A stretch of DNA of 64,000 bases from Sinonovacula constricta (GCA_007844125.1 CM017567.1:17590396-17654395); one strand, 5' to 3'. Counted from the first letter of the stretch, positions 10,478 through 24,287 are shown. Made by a program: numbers and translations. Notes: generated by a model not told the origin, from the sequence alone.

Positions 10478-10917
10478 TTAAAACGATGACTCATCCTCGT
10501 GTTGGATAAGTAGAAGCGTTGGTGTGGTTATCGATCGACAGGTCGCCTGGTGACGCCGTCAGACTCGAGAAATAAGCGAAAACTGTTCTCTGACAAGACT
10601 ACCGCATCCAGACGGCAACATTTCAATCGATCGCTAATCGCTTTGTGCACGAGCGCACCTTTCAAACTGACTAACGAAATGTTCAAAATCTGGATGGAAC
10701 CAGTGCAAGGGTTTAAAGCAACAAAAAACTATTGATAATTATAGAAACTGTTCGTGTTTTGTATGTTCGAGTTCTTTTTTAAGAGAACAATTTAAACATA
10801 CTATAACTAATGATCTAGAATAACAAGTTTTAAACTTTTGATCTTATAGAGAGCCTCTCTTAATATTTTCTTAGCGCTCAGTTCTTAAAAGGCCGCCCAT
10901 TTATCTGTGTTTTTGAC
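10478..10917. other. Flank between ORF and satellite, no gene seen
   Basis: This contains a short plus-strand ORF (10550-10735) of no recognisable family. It has no obvious repeats before the first satellite unit near 10918. Confidence 0.4.
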
Positions 10918-13900
10918 TGTATATAACATACAACGAGAGCAGGGCATTAGTGAAACTGTGTTATTTGGCTGTATATAACATACAACGAGAGCAGGGCATT
11001 AGTGGAACTGTGTTATTTGGTTGAAAGGAGCGTAAACTGAGAGAATGACATTAGTATAACTGTGTTGTTTGGTTGAATATTATGTACAAAGAGAGCATGA
11101 CATTATCGTAACTGTGTTGTTTGGTTGAATATAGCGTACACTGAGAGCATGACATTAGTGTAACTGTGTTGTTTGATTGTATGTAACGTACACTGAAAGC
11201 ATGGCATTAATGTAACTGTTCTATATAACGTACACCGAGAGCAGGACATTAGTGTTACTGTGCTGTTTGGTTGTATATAACGTACACTGAGAGCATGACA
11301 TTAGTGTAACTGTGTTGTTTGGTTGTATATAACGTACACTGAGAGCATGACATTAGTGTAACTGTTCTATATAACGTACACCGAGAGCAGGACATTAGTG
11401 TAACTGTTCTATATAACGTACACTGAGAGCATGACATTAATGTAACTGTTCTATATAACGTACACTGAGAGCATGACATTAATGTAACTGTTCTATATAA
11501 CGTACACCGAGAGCAGGACATTAGTGTAACTGTGTTGTTTGGTTCTATATAACGTACACTGAGAGCAGGACATTAGTGTAACTGTGTTGTTAGGTTGTAT
11601 ATAACGTACACTGAGAGCATGGCATTAGTGTTACTGTGTTGTTTGATTGTATATAACGTACACTGAGAGCAGGACATTAGTGTAACTGTGTTGTTTGGTT
11701 GTATATAACGTACACTGAGAGCAGGACATTAGTGTTACTGTGTTGTTTGATTGTATATAACGTACACTGAGAGCAGGACATTAGTGTAACTGTGTTGTTT
11801 GGTTGTATATAACGTACACTGAGAGCATGGCATTAGTGTTACTGTGCTGTTTGGTTGTATATAACGTACACTGAGAGCATGACATTAGTGTTACTGTGCT
11901 GTTTGGTTGTATATAACGTACACTGAGAGCATGACATTAGTGTAACTGTGTTGTTTGGTTGTATATAACGTACACCGAGAGCAGGACATTAGTGTTACTG
12001 TGTTGTTTGGTTGTATATAACGTACACTGAGAGCAGGACATTAGTGTAACGGTTCTATATAACGTACACTGAGAGCAGGACATTAGTGTAACTGTGTTGT
12101 TTGGTTGTATATAACGTACACCGAGAGCAGGACATTAGTGTAACTGTTCTATATAACGTACACTGAGAGCAGGACATTAGTGTAACTGTTCTATATAACG
12201 TACACTGAGAGCATGACATTAGTGTAACTGTTCTATATAACGTACACTGAGAGCAGGGCATTAGTGGAACTGTGTTGTTTGGTTGTATATAACGTACACC
12301 GAGAGCAGGACATTAGTGTAACTGTTCTATATAACGTACACTGAGAGCAGGACATTAGTGTAACTGTTCTATATAACGTACACTGAGAGCAGGACATTAG
12401 TGTAACTGTTCTATATAACGTACACCAAGAGCAGGACATTAGTGTAACTGTGTTGTTTGGTTGTATATTACGTACACCGAGAGCAGGACATTATTGTAAC
12501 TGTGTTGTTTGGTTGTATATTACGTACACCGAGAGCAGGACATTAGTGTAACTGTTCTATATAACGTACACCGAGAGCAGGACATTAGTGTAACTGTTCT
12601 ATATTACGTACACCGAGAGCAGGACATTAGTGTAACTGTTCTATATAACGTACACTGAGAGCATGACATTAGTGTTACTGTGTTGTTTGGTTGTATATAA
12701 CGTACACTGAGAGCAGGACATTAGTGTAACTGTGTTGTTTGGTTGTATATAACGTACACCGAGAGCAGGACATTAATGTAACTGTTCTATATAACGTACA
12801 CCGAGAGCATGACATTAATGTAACTGTTCTATATAACGTACATCGAGAGCAGGACATTAGTGTAACTGTGTTGTTTGGTTGTATATAACGTACACTGAGA
12901 GCATGACATTAGTGTAACTGTTCTATATAACGTACACCGAGAGCAGGACATTAGTGTTACTGTGCTGTTTGGTTGTATATAACGTACACTGAGAGCATGA
13001 CATTAGTGTTACTGTGCTGTTTGGTTGTATATAACGTACACTGAGAGCATGACATTAGTGTTACTGTGCTGTTTGGTTGTATATAACGTACACTGAGAGC
13101 ATGACATTAGTGTTACTGTGCTGTTTGGTTGTATATAACGTACACTGAGAGCATGACATTAGTGTAACTGTGTTGTTTGGTTGTAAATAACGTACACCGA
13201 GAGCAGGACATTAGTGTTACTGTGTTGTTTGGTTGTATATAACGTACACTGAGAGCAGGACATTAGTGTAACTGTGTTGTTTGATTGTATGTAACGTACA
13301 CTGAAAGCATGGCATTAATGTAACTGTTCTATATAACGTACACCGAGAGCAGGACATTATTGTAACTGTGCTGTTTGGTTGTATGTAACGTACACTGAAA
13401 GCATGGCATTAATGTAACTGTTCTATATAACGTACACCGAGAGCAGGACATTAGTGTTACTGTGCTGTTTGGTTGTATATAACGTACACTGAGAGCATGA
13501 CATTAGTGTAACTGTGTTGTTTGGTTGTATATAACGTACACTGAGAGCATGACATTATTGTAACTGTGTTGTTTGGTTGTATATTACGTACACCGAGAGC
13601 ATGGCATTGTTGTAACTGTGCTGTTTGGTTGTATATAACGTACACTGAGAGCATGACATTAGTGTTACTGTGTTGTTTGGTTGTATATAACGTACACTGA
13701 GAGCAGGACATTAGTGTAACTGTGTTGTTTGGTTGTATATAACGTACACTGAGAGCATGACATTAGTGTTACTGTGTTGTTTGGTTGTATATAACGTACA
13801 CTGAGAGCAGGACATTAGTGTTACTGTGTTGTTTGGTTGTATATAACGTACACTGAGAGCAGGGCATTATTGTAACTGTGCTGTTTGGTTGTATATAACG

Positions 13901-15420
13901 TACACCGAGAGCATGGCATTATTGTAACTGTGCTGTTTGGTTGTATATAACGTACACTGAGAGCATGACATTAGTGTTACTGTGTTGTTTGGTTGTATAT
14001 AACGTACACTGAGAGCAGGACATTAGTGTTACTGTGTTGTTTGGTTGTATATAACGTACACTGAGAGCATGGCATTATTGTAACTGTGCTGTTTGGTTGT
14101 ATATAACGTACACTGAGAGCAGGACATTAGTGTTACTGTGCTGTTTGGTTGTATATAACGTACACTGAGAGCATGACATTAGTGTTACTGTGTTGTTTGG
14201 TTGTATATTACGTACACCGAGAGCATGGCATTAGTGTTACTGTGTTGTTTGGTTGTATATTACGTACACCGAGAGCATGGCATTATTGTAACTGTGCTGT
14301 TTGGTTGTATATAACGTACACTGAGAGCATGGCATTAGTGTAACTGTGCTGTTTGGTTGTATATAACGTACACTGAGAGCAGGACATTAGTGTTACTGTG
14401 CTGTTTGGTTGTATATAACGTACACTGAGAGCAGGACATTAGTGTTACTGTGCTGTTTGGTTGTATATAACGTACACTGAGAGCAGGACATTAGTGTAAC
14501 TGTGCTGTTTGGTTTTATATAACGTACACTGAGAGCAGGACATTAGTGTTACTGTGCTGTTTGGTTGTATATAACGTACACTGAGAGCAGGACATTAGTG
14601 TTACTGTGTTGTTTGGTTGTATATAACGTAAACGAGAGCATGGCATTATTGTAACTGTGCTGTTTGGTTGTATATAACGTACACTGAGAGCATGGCATTA
14701 ATGTAACTGTGTTGTTTGGTTGTATATAACGTACACTGAGAGCATGGCATTATTGTAACTGTGCTGTTTGGTTGTATATAACGTACACTGAGAGCATGAC
14801 ATTAATGTAACTGTTCTATATAACGTACACTGAGAGCATGGCATTAGTGTTACTGTGTTGTTTGGTTGTATATAACGTACACTGAGAGCATGGCATTATT
14901 GTAACTGTGCTGTTTGGTTGTATATAACGTACACTGAGAGCATGACATTAATGTAACTGTTCTATATAACGTACACTGAGAGCATGACATTAGTGTATCT
15001 GTTCTATATAACGTACACCGAGAGCATGACATTAATGTAACTGTTCTATATAACGTACACTGAGAGCATGGCATTAGTGTTACTGTGCTGTTTGGTTGTG
15101 TAGAACGTACACCGAGAGCATGGCATTAGGGTATCTGTGCTGTTTGGTTGTATATAACGTACACCGAGAGCATGGCATTATTGTAACTGTGCTGTTTGGT
15201 TGTATATAACGTACAATGAGAGCATGGCATTAATGTAACTGTGTTGTTTGGTTGTATATAACGTACACTGAGAGCATGGCATTATTGTAACTGTGCTGTT
15301 TGGTTGTATATAACGTACACTGAGAGCATGACATTAATGTAACTGTATTATTTGGTTCTATATAACGTACACCGAGAGCATGACATTAGTGTTACTGTGC
15401 TGTTTGGTTGTATGTAACGT
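10918..15420 (+). repeat. 52-bp satellite, subfamily A with 42-bp variants
   Basis: Units of 52 bases carry GTATATAACGTACACTGAGA, then GCATGACATTA or GCAGGACATTA, and a TGTGTTGTTTGGTT block. Many units are a 42-base form in which that block is reduced to ACTGTTCTATATAAC, a 10-base deletion that was itself amplified, often in runs of two to four (for example 12120-12440). Variation is limited to a few sites (CACTGAG or CACCGAG, TGTT or TGTA). Minus-strand ORFs made of a repeated MSCSQCTLY motif are translations of the unit and are not genes. Confidence 0.95.
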
Positions 15421-16320
15421 TCAATGAGAGCATGGTATTCGTGTAACTTTGTTTTTCAGTATTTATGACTAACATTGGAAGCATGACATTAGTGTACATG
15501 TGTTGTTTGTTTCTATATAATGTACACTGAGAGCATGGCATTAGGGTATCTGTGCTGTTTGGTTGTGTATAACGTACACCGTGAGCATGGCATTAATGTA
15601 ACGATTGTCTGTTGTATATAACGTATTCTGAGAGCGTGACATTCATGTAACTGTGTTGTTTGGTTGTATACGACTAACACTGGAAGCATGACATTAGTGT
15701 TACTGTGTTGTTTGCTTGTACAGAACGTACACTGGAAGCATGGCTTTAGTGAAGCGGTGTTGTTTGGTAGTATATAACGTATACTGAGAGCGTGGCATTC
15801 GTGTAACTATTGTGTTGTTTGGTTTTATATGACTAACACTGGAAGCACGACATAAGTGTAACTGTGTAGTTTGGTTGTACAGAACTTACACTGACAACGT
15901 GACATTAGTGAAGCTGCGTTGTTAGGTTGTACAGAACTTACACTGACAACGTGACATTAGTGAAGCTGTGTTGTTTGGTTGTATATGACTAACATTGGAA
16001 GCATGGCATGAGTGAAGCTGTGTTGTTTGGTTGTAAAGAACTTTCGCTGAGAGCATGGCATTAGTGTTAATGTGTTGTTTGGTTATACAGAACTTACACT
16101 GACAACGTGACACTAGTGTTACTGTGTTGTGTGGTTGTATATAGCGTACACTGAGAGTATGACATTTGTGAAGCTGTGTTGTTTGGTTGTATATGACTAA
16201 CACTTGAAGCATGGCAATAAATAATCTCTGTTGTTTGGTTGTATATTACTAACACTGGAAGCATGGCATTAGTGTAGCTGTGTTTTTTGGTTGTACAGAA
16301 CCTACACTGAAAACGTGGCA
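15421..16320 (+). repeat. Mosaic junction zone of the 52-bp satellite
   Basis: Units here are diverged and mix features of both subfamilies. Some carry TATATGACTAACACTGGAAGC, a third variant found only in this zone and once near 17751. Others carry the A-type GTATATAACGTA or the B-type GTACAGAACTTACACTG. The higher divergence is typical of an old core or edge between two separately homogenised arrays. Confidence 0.8.
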
Positions 16321-19148
16321 TTAGTGTAGCTGTGTTATTTGGTTGTACAGAACTTACACAGACAACGTGACATTAGTGTAGCTGTGTTGTTTGGTTGTAC
16401 AGAACTTACACTGACAGCGTGACATTAGTGTAGCTGTGTTGTTTGGTTGTACAGAACTTACACTGACAGCGTGACATTAGTGTAGCTGTGTTATTTGGTT
16501 GTACAGAACTTACACTGACAACGTGACATTAGTGTAGCTGTGTTGTTTGGTTGTACAGAACTTACACTGACAGCGTGACATTAGTGTAGCTGTGTTGTTT
16601 GGTTGTACAGAACTTACACTGACAGCGTGACATTAGTGTAGCTGTGTTATTTGGTTGTACAGAACTTACACTGACAACGGGACATTAGTGTAGCTGTGTT
16701 ATTTGGTTGTACAGAACTTACACTGACAGCGTGACATTAGTGTAGCTGTGTTATTTGGTTGTACAGAACTTACACTGACAACGTGACATTAGTGTAGCTG
16801 TGTTGTTTGGTTGTACAGAACTTACACTGACAACGTGACATTAGTGTAGCTGTGTTGTTTGGTTGTATAGAACCTACACTGACAACGTGACATAAGTGTA
16901 GCTGTGTTATTTGGTTGTACAGAACTTACACTGACAGCGTGACATTAGTGTAGCTGTGTTATTTGGTTGTACAGAACTTACACTGACAGCGTGACATTAG
17001 TGAAGCTGTGTTGTTTGGTTGTACAGAACCTACACTGACAACGTGACATTAGTGTAGCTGTGTTGTTTGGTTGTACAGAACTTACACTGACAACGTGACA
17101 TTAGTGTAGCTGTGTTGTTTGGTTGTACAGAACTTACACTGACGACGTAACATTAGTGAAGCTATGTTGTTTGGTTGTAAAGAACTTACACTGTCAACGT
17201 GACATAAGTGTAGCTGTGTTGTTTGGTTGTACAGAACCTACACTAACAACGTGACATTAGTGTAGCTGTGTTGTTTGCTTGTACAGAACCTACACTGACA
17301 ATGTGACATTAGTGTAGTTGTGTTGTTTGGTTGTACAGAACTTACACTGACAGCGTGACATTAGTGTAGCTGTGTTGTTTGGTTGTACAGAACTTACACT
17401 GACAGCTTGACATTAGTGAAGCTGTGTTGTTTGGTTGTACAGAACTTACACTGACAGCGTGACATTAGTGTAGCTGTGTTGTTTGGTTGTACGGAACCTA
17501 CACTGAAAACGTGACATTCGTGAAGCTATGTTGTTTGGTTGTACAGAACTTACACTGACAACGTGACATTAGTGAAGCTGTGTTGTTTGGTTGTACAGAA
17601 CTTACACTGACAATGTGACATTAGTGTAGCTGTGTTGTTTGGTTGTACAGAACTTACACTGACAACGTGACATTAGTGAAGCTGTGTTGTTTGGTTGTAC
17701 AGAACTTACACTGACAGCGTGACATTAGTAAAGCTGTGTTGTTTGGTTGTATATTACTAACACTGGAAGCATGGCATTAGTGAAGCTGTGTTGTTTGGTT
17801 GTACAGAACTTACACTGACAACGTGACATTAGTGAAGCTGTGTTGTTTGGTTGTACAGAACTTACACTGACAACGTGACATTAGTGTAGCTGTGTTGTTT
17901 GGTTGTACAGAACTTACACTGACAACGTGACATTAGTGAAGCTGTGTTGTTTGGTTGTACAGAACTTACACTGACAGCGTGACATTAGTAAAGCTGTGTT
18001 GTTTGGCTGTACAGAACTTACACTGACAATGTGACATTAGTGTAGCTGTGTGTGTAGCTGTGTTGTTTGGTTGTACAGAACTTACACTGACAGCGTGACA
18101 TTAGTGTAGCTGTGTTGTTTGGTTGTACAGAACTTACACTGACAGCGTGACATTAGTGTAGCTGTGTTGTTTGGTTGTACAGAACTTACACTGACAGCGT
18201 GACATTAGTGAAGCTGTGTTGTTTGGTTGTACAGAACCTACACTGACAACGTGACATTAGTGTAGCTGTGTTGTTTGGTTGTACAGAACTTACGCTGACA
18301 ACGTGACATTAGTGAAGCTGTGTTGTTTGGTTGTACAGAACTTACACTGACAGCGTGACATTAGTGAAGCTGTGTTGTTTGGTTGTATAGAACCTACACT
18401 GACAACGTGACATTAGTGAAGCTGTGTTGTTTGGTTGTATAGAACCTACACTGACAGCGTGACATTAGTGTAGCTGTGTTGTTTGGTTGTACAGAACTTA
18501 CACTGACAGCGTGACATTAGTGAAGCTGTGTTGTTTGGTTGTACAGAACTTACACTGACAGCGTGACATTAGTGTAGCTGTGTTGTTTGGTTGTATAGAA
18601 CCTACACTGACAACGTGACATAAGTGTAGCTGTGTTGTTTGGTTGTACAGAACTTACACTGACAACGTGACATTAGTGAAGCTGTGTTGTTTGGTTGTAT
18701 AGAACCTACACTGACAACGTGACATTAGTGAAGCTGTGTTGTTTGGTTGTACAGAACTTACACTGACAACGTGACATTAGTGAAGCTGTGTTGTTTGGTT
18801 GTATAGAACCTACACTGACAACGTGACATTAGTGAAGCTGTGTTGTTTGGTTGTATAGAACCTACACTGACAACGTGACATTAGTGAAGCTGTGTTGTTT
18901 GGTTGTACAGAACTTACACTGACAACGGGACATTAGTGAAGCTGTGTTGTTTGGTTGTATAGAACCTACACTGACAACGTGACATTAGTGAAGCTGTGTT
19001 GTTTGGTTGTATAGAACCTACACTGACAACGTGACATTAGTGAAGCTGTGTTGTTTGGTTGTACAGAACTTACACTGACAACGTGACATTAGTGAAGCTG
19101 TGTTGTTTGGTTGTACAGAACTTACACTGACAACGTGACATTAGTGAA
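16321..19148 (+). repeat. 52-bp satellite, subfamily B
   Basis: Units of 52 bases contain GTACAGAACTTACACTGACA, then ACGTGACATTAG or GCGTGACATTAG, and a TGTGTTGTTTGGTT block shared with subfamily A. The period is nearly invariant, and no 42-base deletion forms occur. One unit near 18045 carries a short GTGTGTAGCT insertion. The array ends cleanly at about 19148, where unique sequence (ATATAAAACAATAAAAG) begins. Confidence 0.95.
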
Positions 19149-20489
19149 TATAAAACAATAAAAGACTTTCAGTTTCGATAAGGTAACCATCCTAACGTCG
19201 TGGTCACAATGTTTTGATGTTTCTTGGTCGGTTTGTTACTAGACAAAAATGTTCCATTGTTGAACAGGACCTCGGCGGCGTTACATTGTGTTTTCTTTGA
19301 AGTAAATATATGCTGTAATACTGAGAGCTCCATAACAAGACTTTTTTATGATAAACGGCTACCATATACATACATTCGTTTTTATAACCTGTTTGGTAAA
19401 ATTTCTTGATTCATTTAAAATGGTCAGTGTATTCTTCGATCATACATTGCAATGTCTCCCACTCAGCGATATTCTTCGATGTAAAAACGCCCAGAACCAG
19501 ACCCGTAACCGCGTCGGATGTCGTCGGACAAATTAATTCAACAAACAGATCGACCATTTTTAGACTATACCCGGACATTTAGTCGTAGTGTAGTATATTT
19601 GTTTCGGTTTTCTAATATCTGTGTAACTTCGTATTAGCCACAACATTCTCTTGTGGCAAGTCTTGCCATTCTCCTAAGTTTGAATAATTGTCACGCAATG
19701 CAGGTCAGGTATAGGCAGGGGCGGATCCAGCCAATTTTGATGGGGGTAGTGAGGGTGGAGGAGGTATGAATCAAGATCCATTTAACTTTATCGCAATAAA
19801 TACTATTTATACACACACGGTAAGGGGCCTTAACTTCGACATAAACAGTCAACAGACAAAACTTACTTTAAAAGCTTAGTATTTTTTCTGTTGTAACTCT
19901 ACACTAGTAACTGGATCCTCCCCCCCCCCCCCCCCGGTTCCATTCCTGGGCATATGCTGGGAGCAGTCTGACCAAGATTTGCACTTGCACTTGTGTTTTT
20001 TTTTATTCTTTAGCAATACAAACAATGTCTTTTCCATACAGTTGCTAATAAACCAAAACGAATGCTGTTTATTTATTATTAAACATATCACCTTTCTCAC
20101 TGAGAATGCGGGGTGAGGGGTTGAGGGGGGCCCTGTGAGTGTAACTCATAGAAACTAAACATTGACATAAATCCCGTTTCTCAGTTCTGTCACTGATCCA
20201 GCAGTCTGTATCAGAACGATCGTTATAATCAGGGTGTAAATGGCACCGACGATCTCACGTCTGCACTAACTGCCATCATTTGTGTTCTAAAACAAAACGC
20301 ATACTGCCATAACCCGTTTGAAGCTGTTAAGTAATATATTTTCTTCCGTATTGTTGAATCTGCCATATGTATGACCAAGGACTGAAATTTTATGTGGGGA
20401 GGTCTTCTAGCTGAGGTTGATGCATCGTTGATTGTTTCTTTCTTTTCTCTTTTAATAATGCTACTGCAAGTGGTATGTGTGATTAGTAT
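19149..20489. other. Intergenic; dispersed-repeat remnant, no gene
   Basis: At about 19718-19765 the motif GGGGCGGATCCAGCCAATTT is followed by a G-rich tract. This resembles the terminus of a dispersed invertebrate repeat, but I see no full element. A poly-C run of about 17 lies at 19920-19936. ORFs on both strands are short and low-complexity. Confidence 0.4.
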
Positions 20490-20572
20490 AAAAACAACAA
20501 CAACAAACAACAACACAACAACAACAACAAAAAACAACAAAAACATCAAAAACAACAAAACTCTTTTGTGTG
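20490..20572 (+). repeat. (AAC)n-rich microsatellite
   Basis: An imperfect AAC/ACA trinucleotide tract with interruptions. It produces poly-Asn/Thr in one frame and poly-Val/Leu on the other strand, neither of which is a gene. Confidence 0.9.
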
Positions 20573-22049
20573 TTGTGTCATATTTTACTAAATGACAAGC
20601 AGGCAGTAAAATGAAAGGATTTAGTCATGAAATAACTCAACTTTAATCTGTAACAATATAGAGATATTAACTACTTTCAGTATTCCATACTGTACAGTAC
20701 AGTTTACATGCCTCAAACAAATTTGTCAAAGAACAATTTTAACGTGTTCACGTCCTTGCCTTTTACCAACGTTGGTTTAGGCCAATTTCATTGTTAAGTT
20801 ATCTGCTTATTTTAAAATTGTGTTGTTTTTTTTTTTTCTTGTTGTTTTTCAATCGAATACATAAAGATGACCCTTTTATTTGAAACATAACACAAAACGT
20901 TATCACTTAACCATGTATTACCGGGCACCTATTTGTAAAAACTGGTTAATGAAATAAACCCCTTTATCTGGATGCTATTTGTTCTGAGTTATTATGGTGA
21001 ACTTTTGGTACAATTAAACGCATTAAAAGCCAAAAGACGAATTAAAAATAATAATGTGAACACGACATAAAATATTTTTTTTTAAAAAGCGGGAAAAGTC
21101 GATTTTTTTTAACATATCAAAGCTAATATTTTTAAAATATCTGAAAATACAAGGCTGCTGCCAACTAGGTAAAGTAAACATCAATATTCTACAAACAACA
21201 CTATTACACTATTATATGGCCGAGCCATATAAAACTATTTTGCGTCCTGTACTACATTATTGATGGCTCAATATTAACGACGTATCGACCTGAAGGGGAG
21301 TGATGTTCATACATACACCAGCATGGTAAGTGGCACAGACATGATAATTGTTCATACTATTTATGGATGTAAACGAGCTGTGTGACTAAATCTATGCATA
21401 AAATGCTCAGAACAAATATCATGAAGTACAAAGTGGTAAAGAAGCATGCATTCTAAACAGTGCAAACATTCGTCTCTTTTCGAAAAACCTCATAGCGTAT
21501 TTTATTTTCCGGCTAAGAAAATTATGTAATAATGTGTATTCGCCTTTATACTTTCTACATTCAAACATCAGCATTAGAGAATGGTGCAGCACTACGGAAA
21601 TTTCTGAGGAGTGCCGATTGACTCATTGACGATACAACAAAGTGTAGCCGGTCAAAGCCCTACAGTTAATGCTGCGGATTATGTGTAGTTACTATTGTAT
21701 ACAGTCGTTATAGAATAAATGAATATTAAAAATGAGTACTTATTTAATATAGCACACTCCGTGTAAACGATGTCCCCTGTATTGTCTGGAACAATGGTCT
21801 GTTTAAGTTAACACCAAAAGCAAACATCCAAATTTGTGAATATTACACAAACGATATCCGAACTTATTTATTTAAAATTTGTCATTTATTTAACATTTGG
21901 TTGTTGTTGTCAGTTAAAGGCATCTCAAGAGCCTTATATAAGTGACCCCCCCCCCCATTTATTGCCCCACCCAGCATGGGAGGGCATCTGTTTTCTGATA
22001 AGCCAGGCTGCCACAGTCTGTAACGATGTGTCTGTCACACAGGTATTGT
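20573..22049. other. AT-rich intergenic, no gene seen
   Basis: Frequent stops in all frames, one poly-T run near 20827 and a poly-C run at 21946. The plus-strand ORF beginning near 21836 runs antisense to the possible THAP-locus exon at 22050-22192 and is not supported. Confidence 0.45.
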
Positions 22050-22192
22050 TCAAGATCCAAGTGTATGTATGCTATATCTGGGGGTTGAGCATGGGCTGCA
22101 GTCTTTCGAATCTTCCATATCGACTGAGAAGGAAAAACCTGTACCAGGAGAATACATATCTTCCACCACATGACTCTGCATGTCTGCACGAG
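22050..22192 (-). CDS. Possible second exon of the THAP locus
   Basis: Read on the minus strand, an acceptor-like ATCGACAG precedes an open frame of about 46 residues. It is acidic and Ser/Pro-rich (for example SFSVDMEDSKDCSPCSTP) and ends at a TGA at 22050-22052. The composition resembles the low-complexity region that often follows a THAP domain, but no known motif is visible and intervening exons may exist. The right-hand duplicate of this segment stops at the arm boundary (position 22087 here), so the copy there lacks the last codons. This is weakly supported. Confidence 0.3.
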
Positions 22193-23722
22193 CTGTCGAT
22201 ATTTCGAAGTTTTCAGTTCATGAGATTCCACGATTCTCTTTTACCCGTGGCACAGTTAGCTCAATCCGTATCACTGACTTTGGACAATTAACATTACGCT
22301 CGCGGGTAGATTGCTCCGCCCACCGAGTCACGTGACCCACTATCTGATAACCTTGGACATCTTATCGTCGATCGGGTCATTACTCTATTGTCAACGGTCC
22401 TACGAAACACTGCAAAAGACATGCAAAGACACACAAAGACACCACAAAGACATAATAAACGATTTTAATGTATATATGTATTCATATATTACATAATATA
22501 TATCAACAATTCGTTGATAGGGGCATAAATAACAATAAACATGTGTCAACACAATTCATATCATCTCCAATGAAAATATTATTGTATGTACTAAATATTG
22601 TGTGCGTTACTTGTATGAAATATTAAATGTAAGATATGAACATTAAAACATAAATTACAATGCATGACAAATGTATTATCGTTTGTGAGCGAGATATGTA
22701 AAATAATTATGACTGCTTTGAAAATTAACACAATTAAAGCGATAAATGTTTTCTATGTTTTGTTGGTAAGAAAATTGAATAACACAGGTGCAGTTGAAAA
22801 GAATGTGTTGAAAATTGAAGTGGTTATTATTTGTCTTGATCAGAACATATAATTAACACCTTATGTGGAATATCCATAATAACAAAAGCGGGAGGTTTAA
22901 AAATTAAAGCAATACATTTCGCACCTATGCGGCATCTTGTTAAAAGGTAAGTGGAGCAAACTTCAATAATTATTGCAATTAACACCAGATTTGAAATGCT
23001 ATAAAATGTAATGTTAAAGTATACTCTGCACCATATTTTAATCGGATGTTAATCCCAGTAAGACCCATTGTCAACAAACATGGCTGCCTGTTGAAGCGAT
23101 CTACCAGCGAACATTGGTGAGCATTTTATGCTAAGAAAATCGTCACTTCGGCAAATAATTCAAGCCAGACGATACGCAAATGAATCTTACATTCATTCAG
23201 TCAGGTTGACTTTTAGATCGAAGTAAAAATTAACGTTATTTCTAGTGTTTTCCGATCACAACGAAAGAGCCACACAGTGTTCACATGACGATCGGCCTAA
23301 ATTCCGTTACAGACGCATACTGTTAGTGTAAATCCGGGTAATTTTCATTATTACATTAAATCCACGATTTATAAATGCAGTTAACCTTTGATAATGTGTT
23401 TATTATTTGTGTTACCATATATCACAACGAAATCGTCCGATGTTACTCAAGTTACAGGGGATCTATTTCTTTGATCTGAGTAGAAGTTACTGCAGTAGGT
23501 CATAACAAAGATGGAATATATACATATATATTAAAACGAGAATGCGTTAGACGATACAAGTTGTAATTTCCGTCGACTTTTTCAACAATCAACTGGTGGT
23601 GTTCACGATTACATGATTTTATCCATCTTTTACATTTGTCCAAGTTACGTTTCGGCTTTGGAAATGGAATAAAAACGATGCCGCCTGTCAAACGTTCCGG
23701 ATATCGACTATCTGAATTACAG
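22087..23722 (+). repeat. Left arm of a large inverted duplication
   Basis: This 1636-base arm is matched in reverse complement by 25629-27256. The two agree almost base for base, including AT-rich non-coding parts. I saw one substitution (CCTTATG at 22859-22865 against CCTAATG in the copy) and an 8-base deletion close to the outer THAP end of the right arm. The left arm sits inside continuous features: the THAP ORF runs past its right edge and a minus-strand frame runs past its left edge. The left copy is therefore probably the source. Confidence 0.9.
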
Positions 23723-23748
23723 AGACCCCACTGACATCTTTTAACCAT
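23558..23748 (-). CDS. THAP-type zinc finger, first exon
   Basis: An ATG in strong context (AGAAAATGG) opens a frame starting MVKRCQWGLCNSDSRYPE. This shows the first zinc ligands of a C2CH THAP domain: Cys5 and Cys10. Downstream come the FIPFPKPK segment at 26-33, Trp42 in CKRWIKSC, and HHQL at 50-53. THAP domains are DNA-binding modules of about 90 residues, found in transcription regulators and P-element-like transposases. The last ligands (C-x2-H) are missing here because the frame departs from the family after NYNL, where a GTATCG donor-like site occurs (exon end near 23558). The rest should be on further exons to the left. An incomplete copy lies at 25637-25830. Whether the gene is functional is unknown. 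Confidence 0.65.
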
Positions 23749-23979
23749 TTTCTTCTCGCTTTTTTGTTACTTAAATCAGAATTATTCCTCCGTTTCTTGG
23801 TCAGCGAAATGCACTCAACTTGTCCAAGGAAAATGGCGACCGAAAACAAAAGAATCACATGACCAAATGGAGCGCGCTGATTAGCTAACGCTAGGCGTCT
23901 TGTCCTGTCAATCAAATTTCGGCGTAATGTTAATTGGACCTGATAATTGGTACGTTTCACTGTGTCCACTTACCTCTTA
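23749..23979. other. Upstream region of the THAP exon
   Basis: This is the sequence 5' of the THAP ATG. It contains a short minus-strand ORF of basic composition and a TCACATGACC motif at 23855-23864. It could hold the promoter of the minus-strand THAP gene, but no core promoter element can be assigned. Confidence 0.3.
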
Positions 23980-24287
23980 GGACCAACTGACCGTGCCTCC
24001 ACCCCCCCCCCCCCACTCCTCCTCGGACCAGCTGACCGTGGCCCCTCCTACCCCGACCAGCTTACCGTGGCCCCTCCTTCCCCGACCAGCTGACCGTGGC
24101 CCCTCTTACTCCGACCAGCTGACCGTGGCCCCTCCTACCCCTGCCAGCTGACCGTGGCCCCTCCTCCCCGGACCAGCTGACCGTGGCCCCTCCTCCCCGG
24201 ACTAGATGACCGTGGCCCCTCCTATCCCGACCAGCTGACCGTGGTTCTCCTTCCCGGACCAGGTGACCGTGGCCCCTCCTCCCTATC
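23980..24287 (+). repeat. About 29-bp GC-rich minisatellite
   Basis: About ten imperfect units contain GACCAGCTGACCGTGGCCCC followed by TCCTNCCC. A poly-C run (24002-24014) interrupts the first units. It lies in the spacer between the inverted arms. The Gly/Arg-rich minus-strand ORF across it is a repeat translation. Confidence 0.9.

Noticed and set aside
11255..16321. Cys-rich minus-strand ORFs with repeated MSCSQCTLY
   Set aside because: They are translations of the 52-bp satellite unit, broken by ordinary unit variation.
10918..19148. CRISPR-like array
   Set aside because: The units are contiguous repeats without unique spacers, in a eukaryotic context.
21836..22291. 151-codon plus-strand ORF
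   Set aside because: It lies antisense to the THAP-locus exon candidate, crosses a poly-C run and the inverted-arm edge, and has no recognisable domain.
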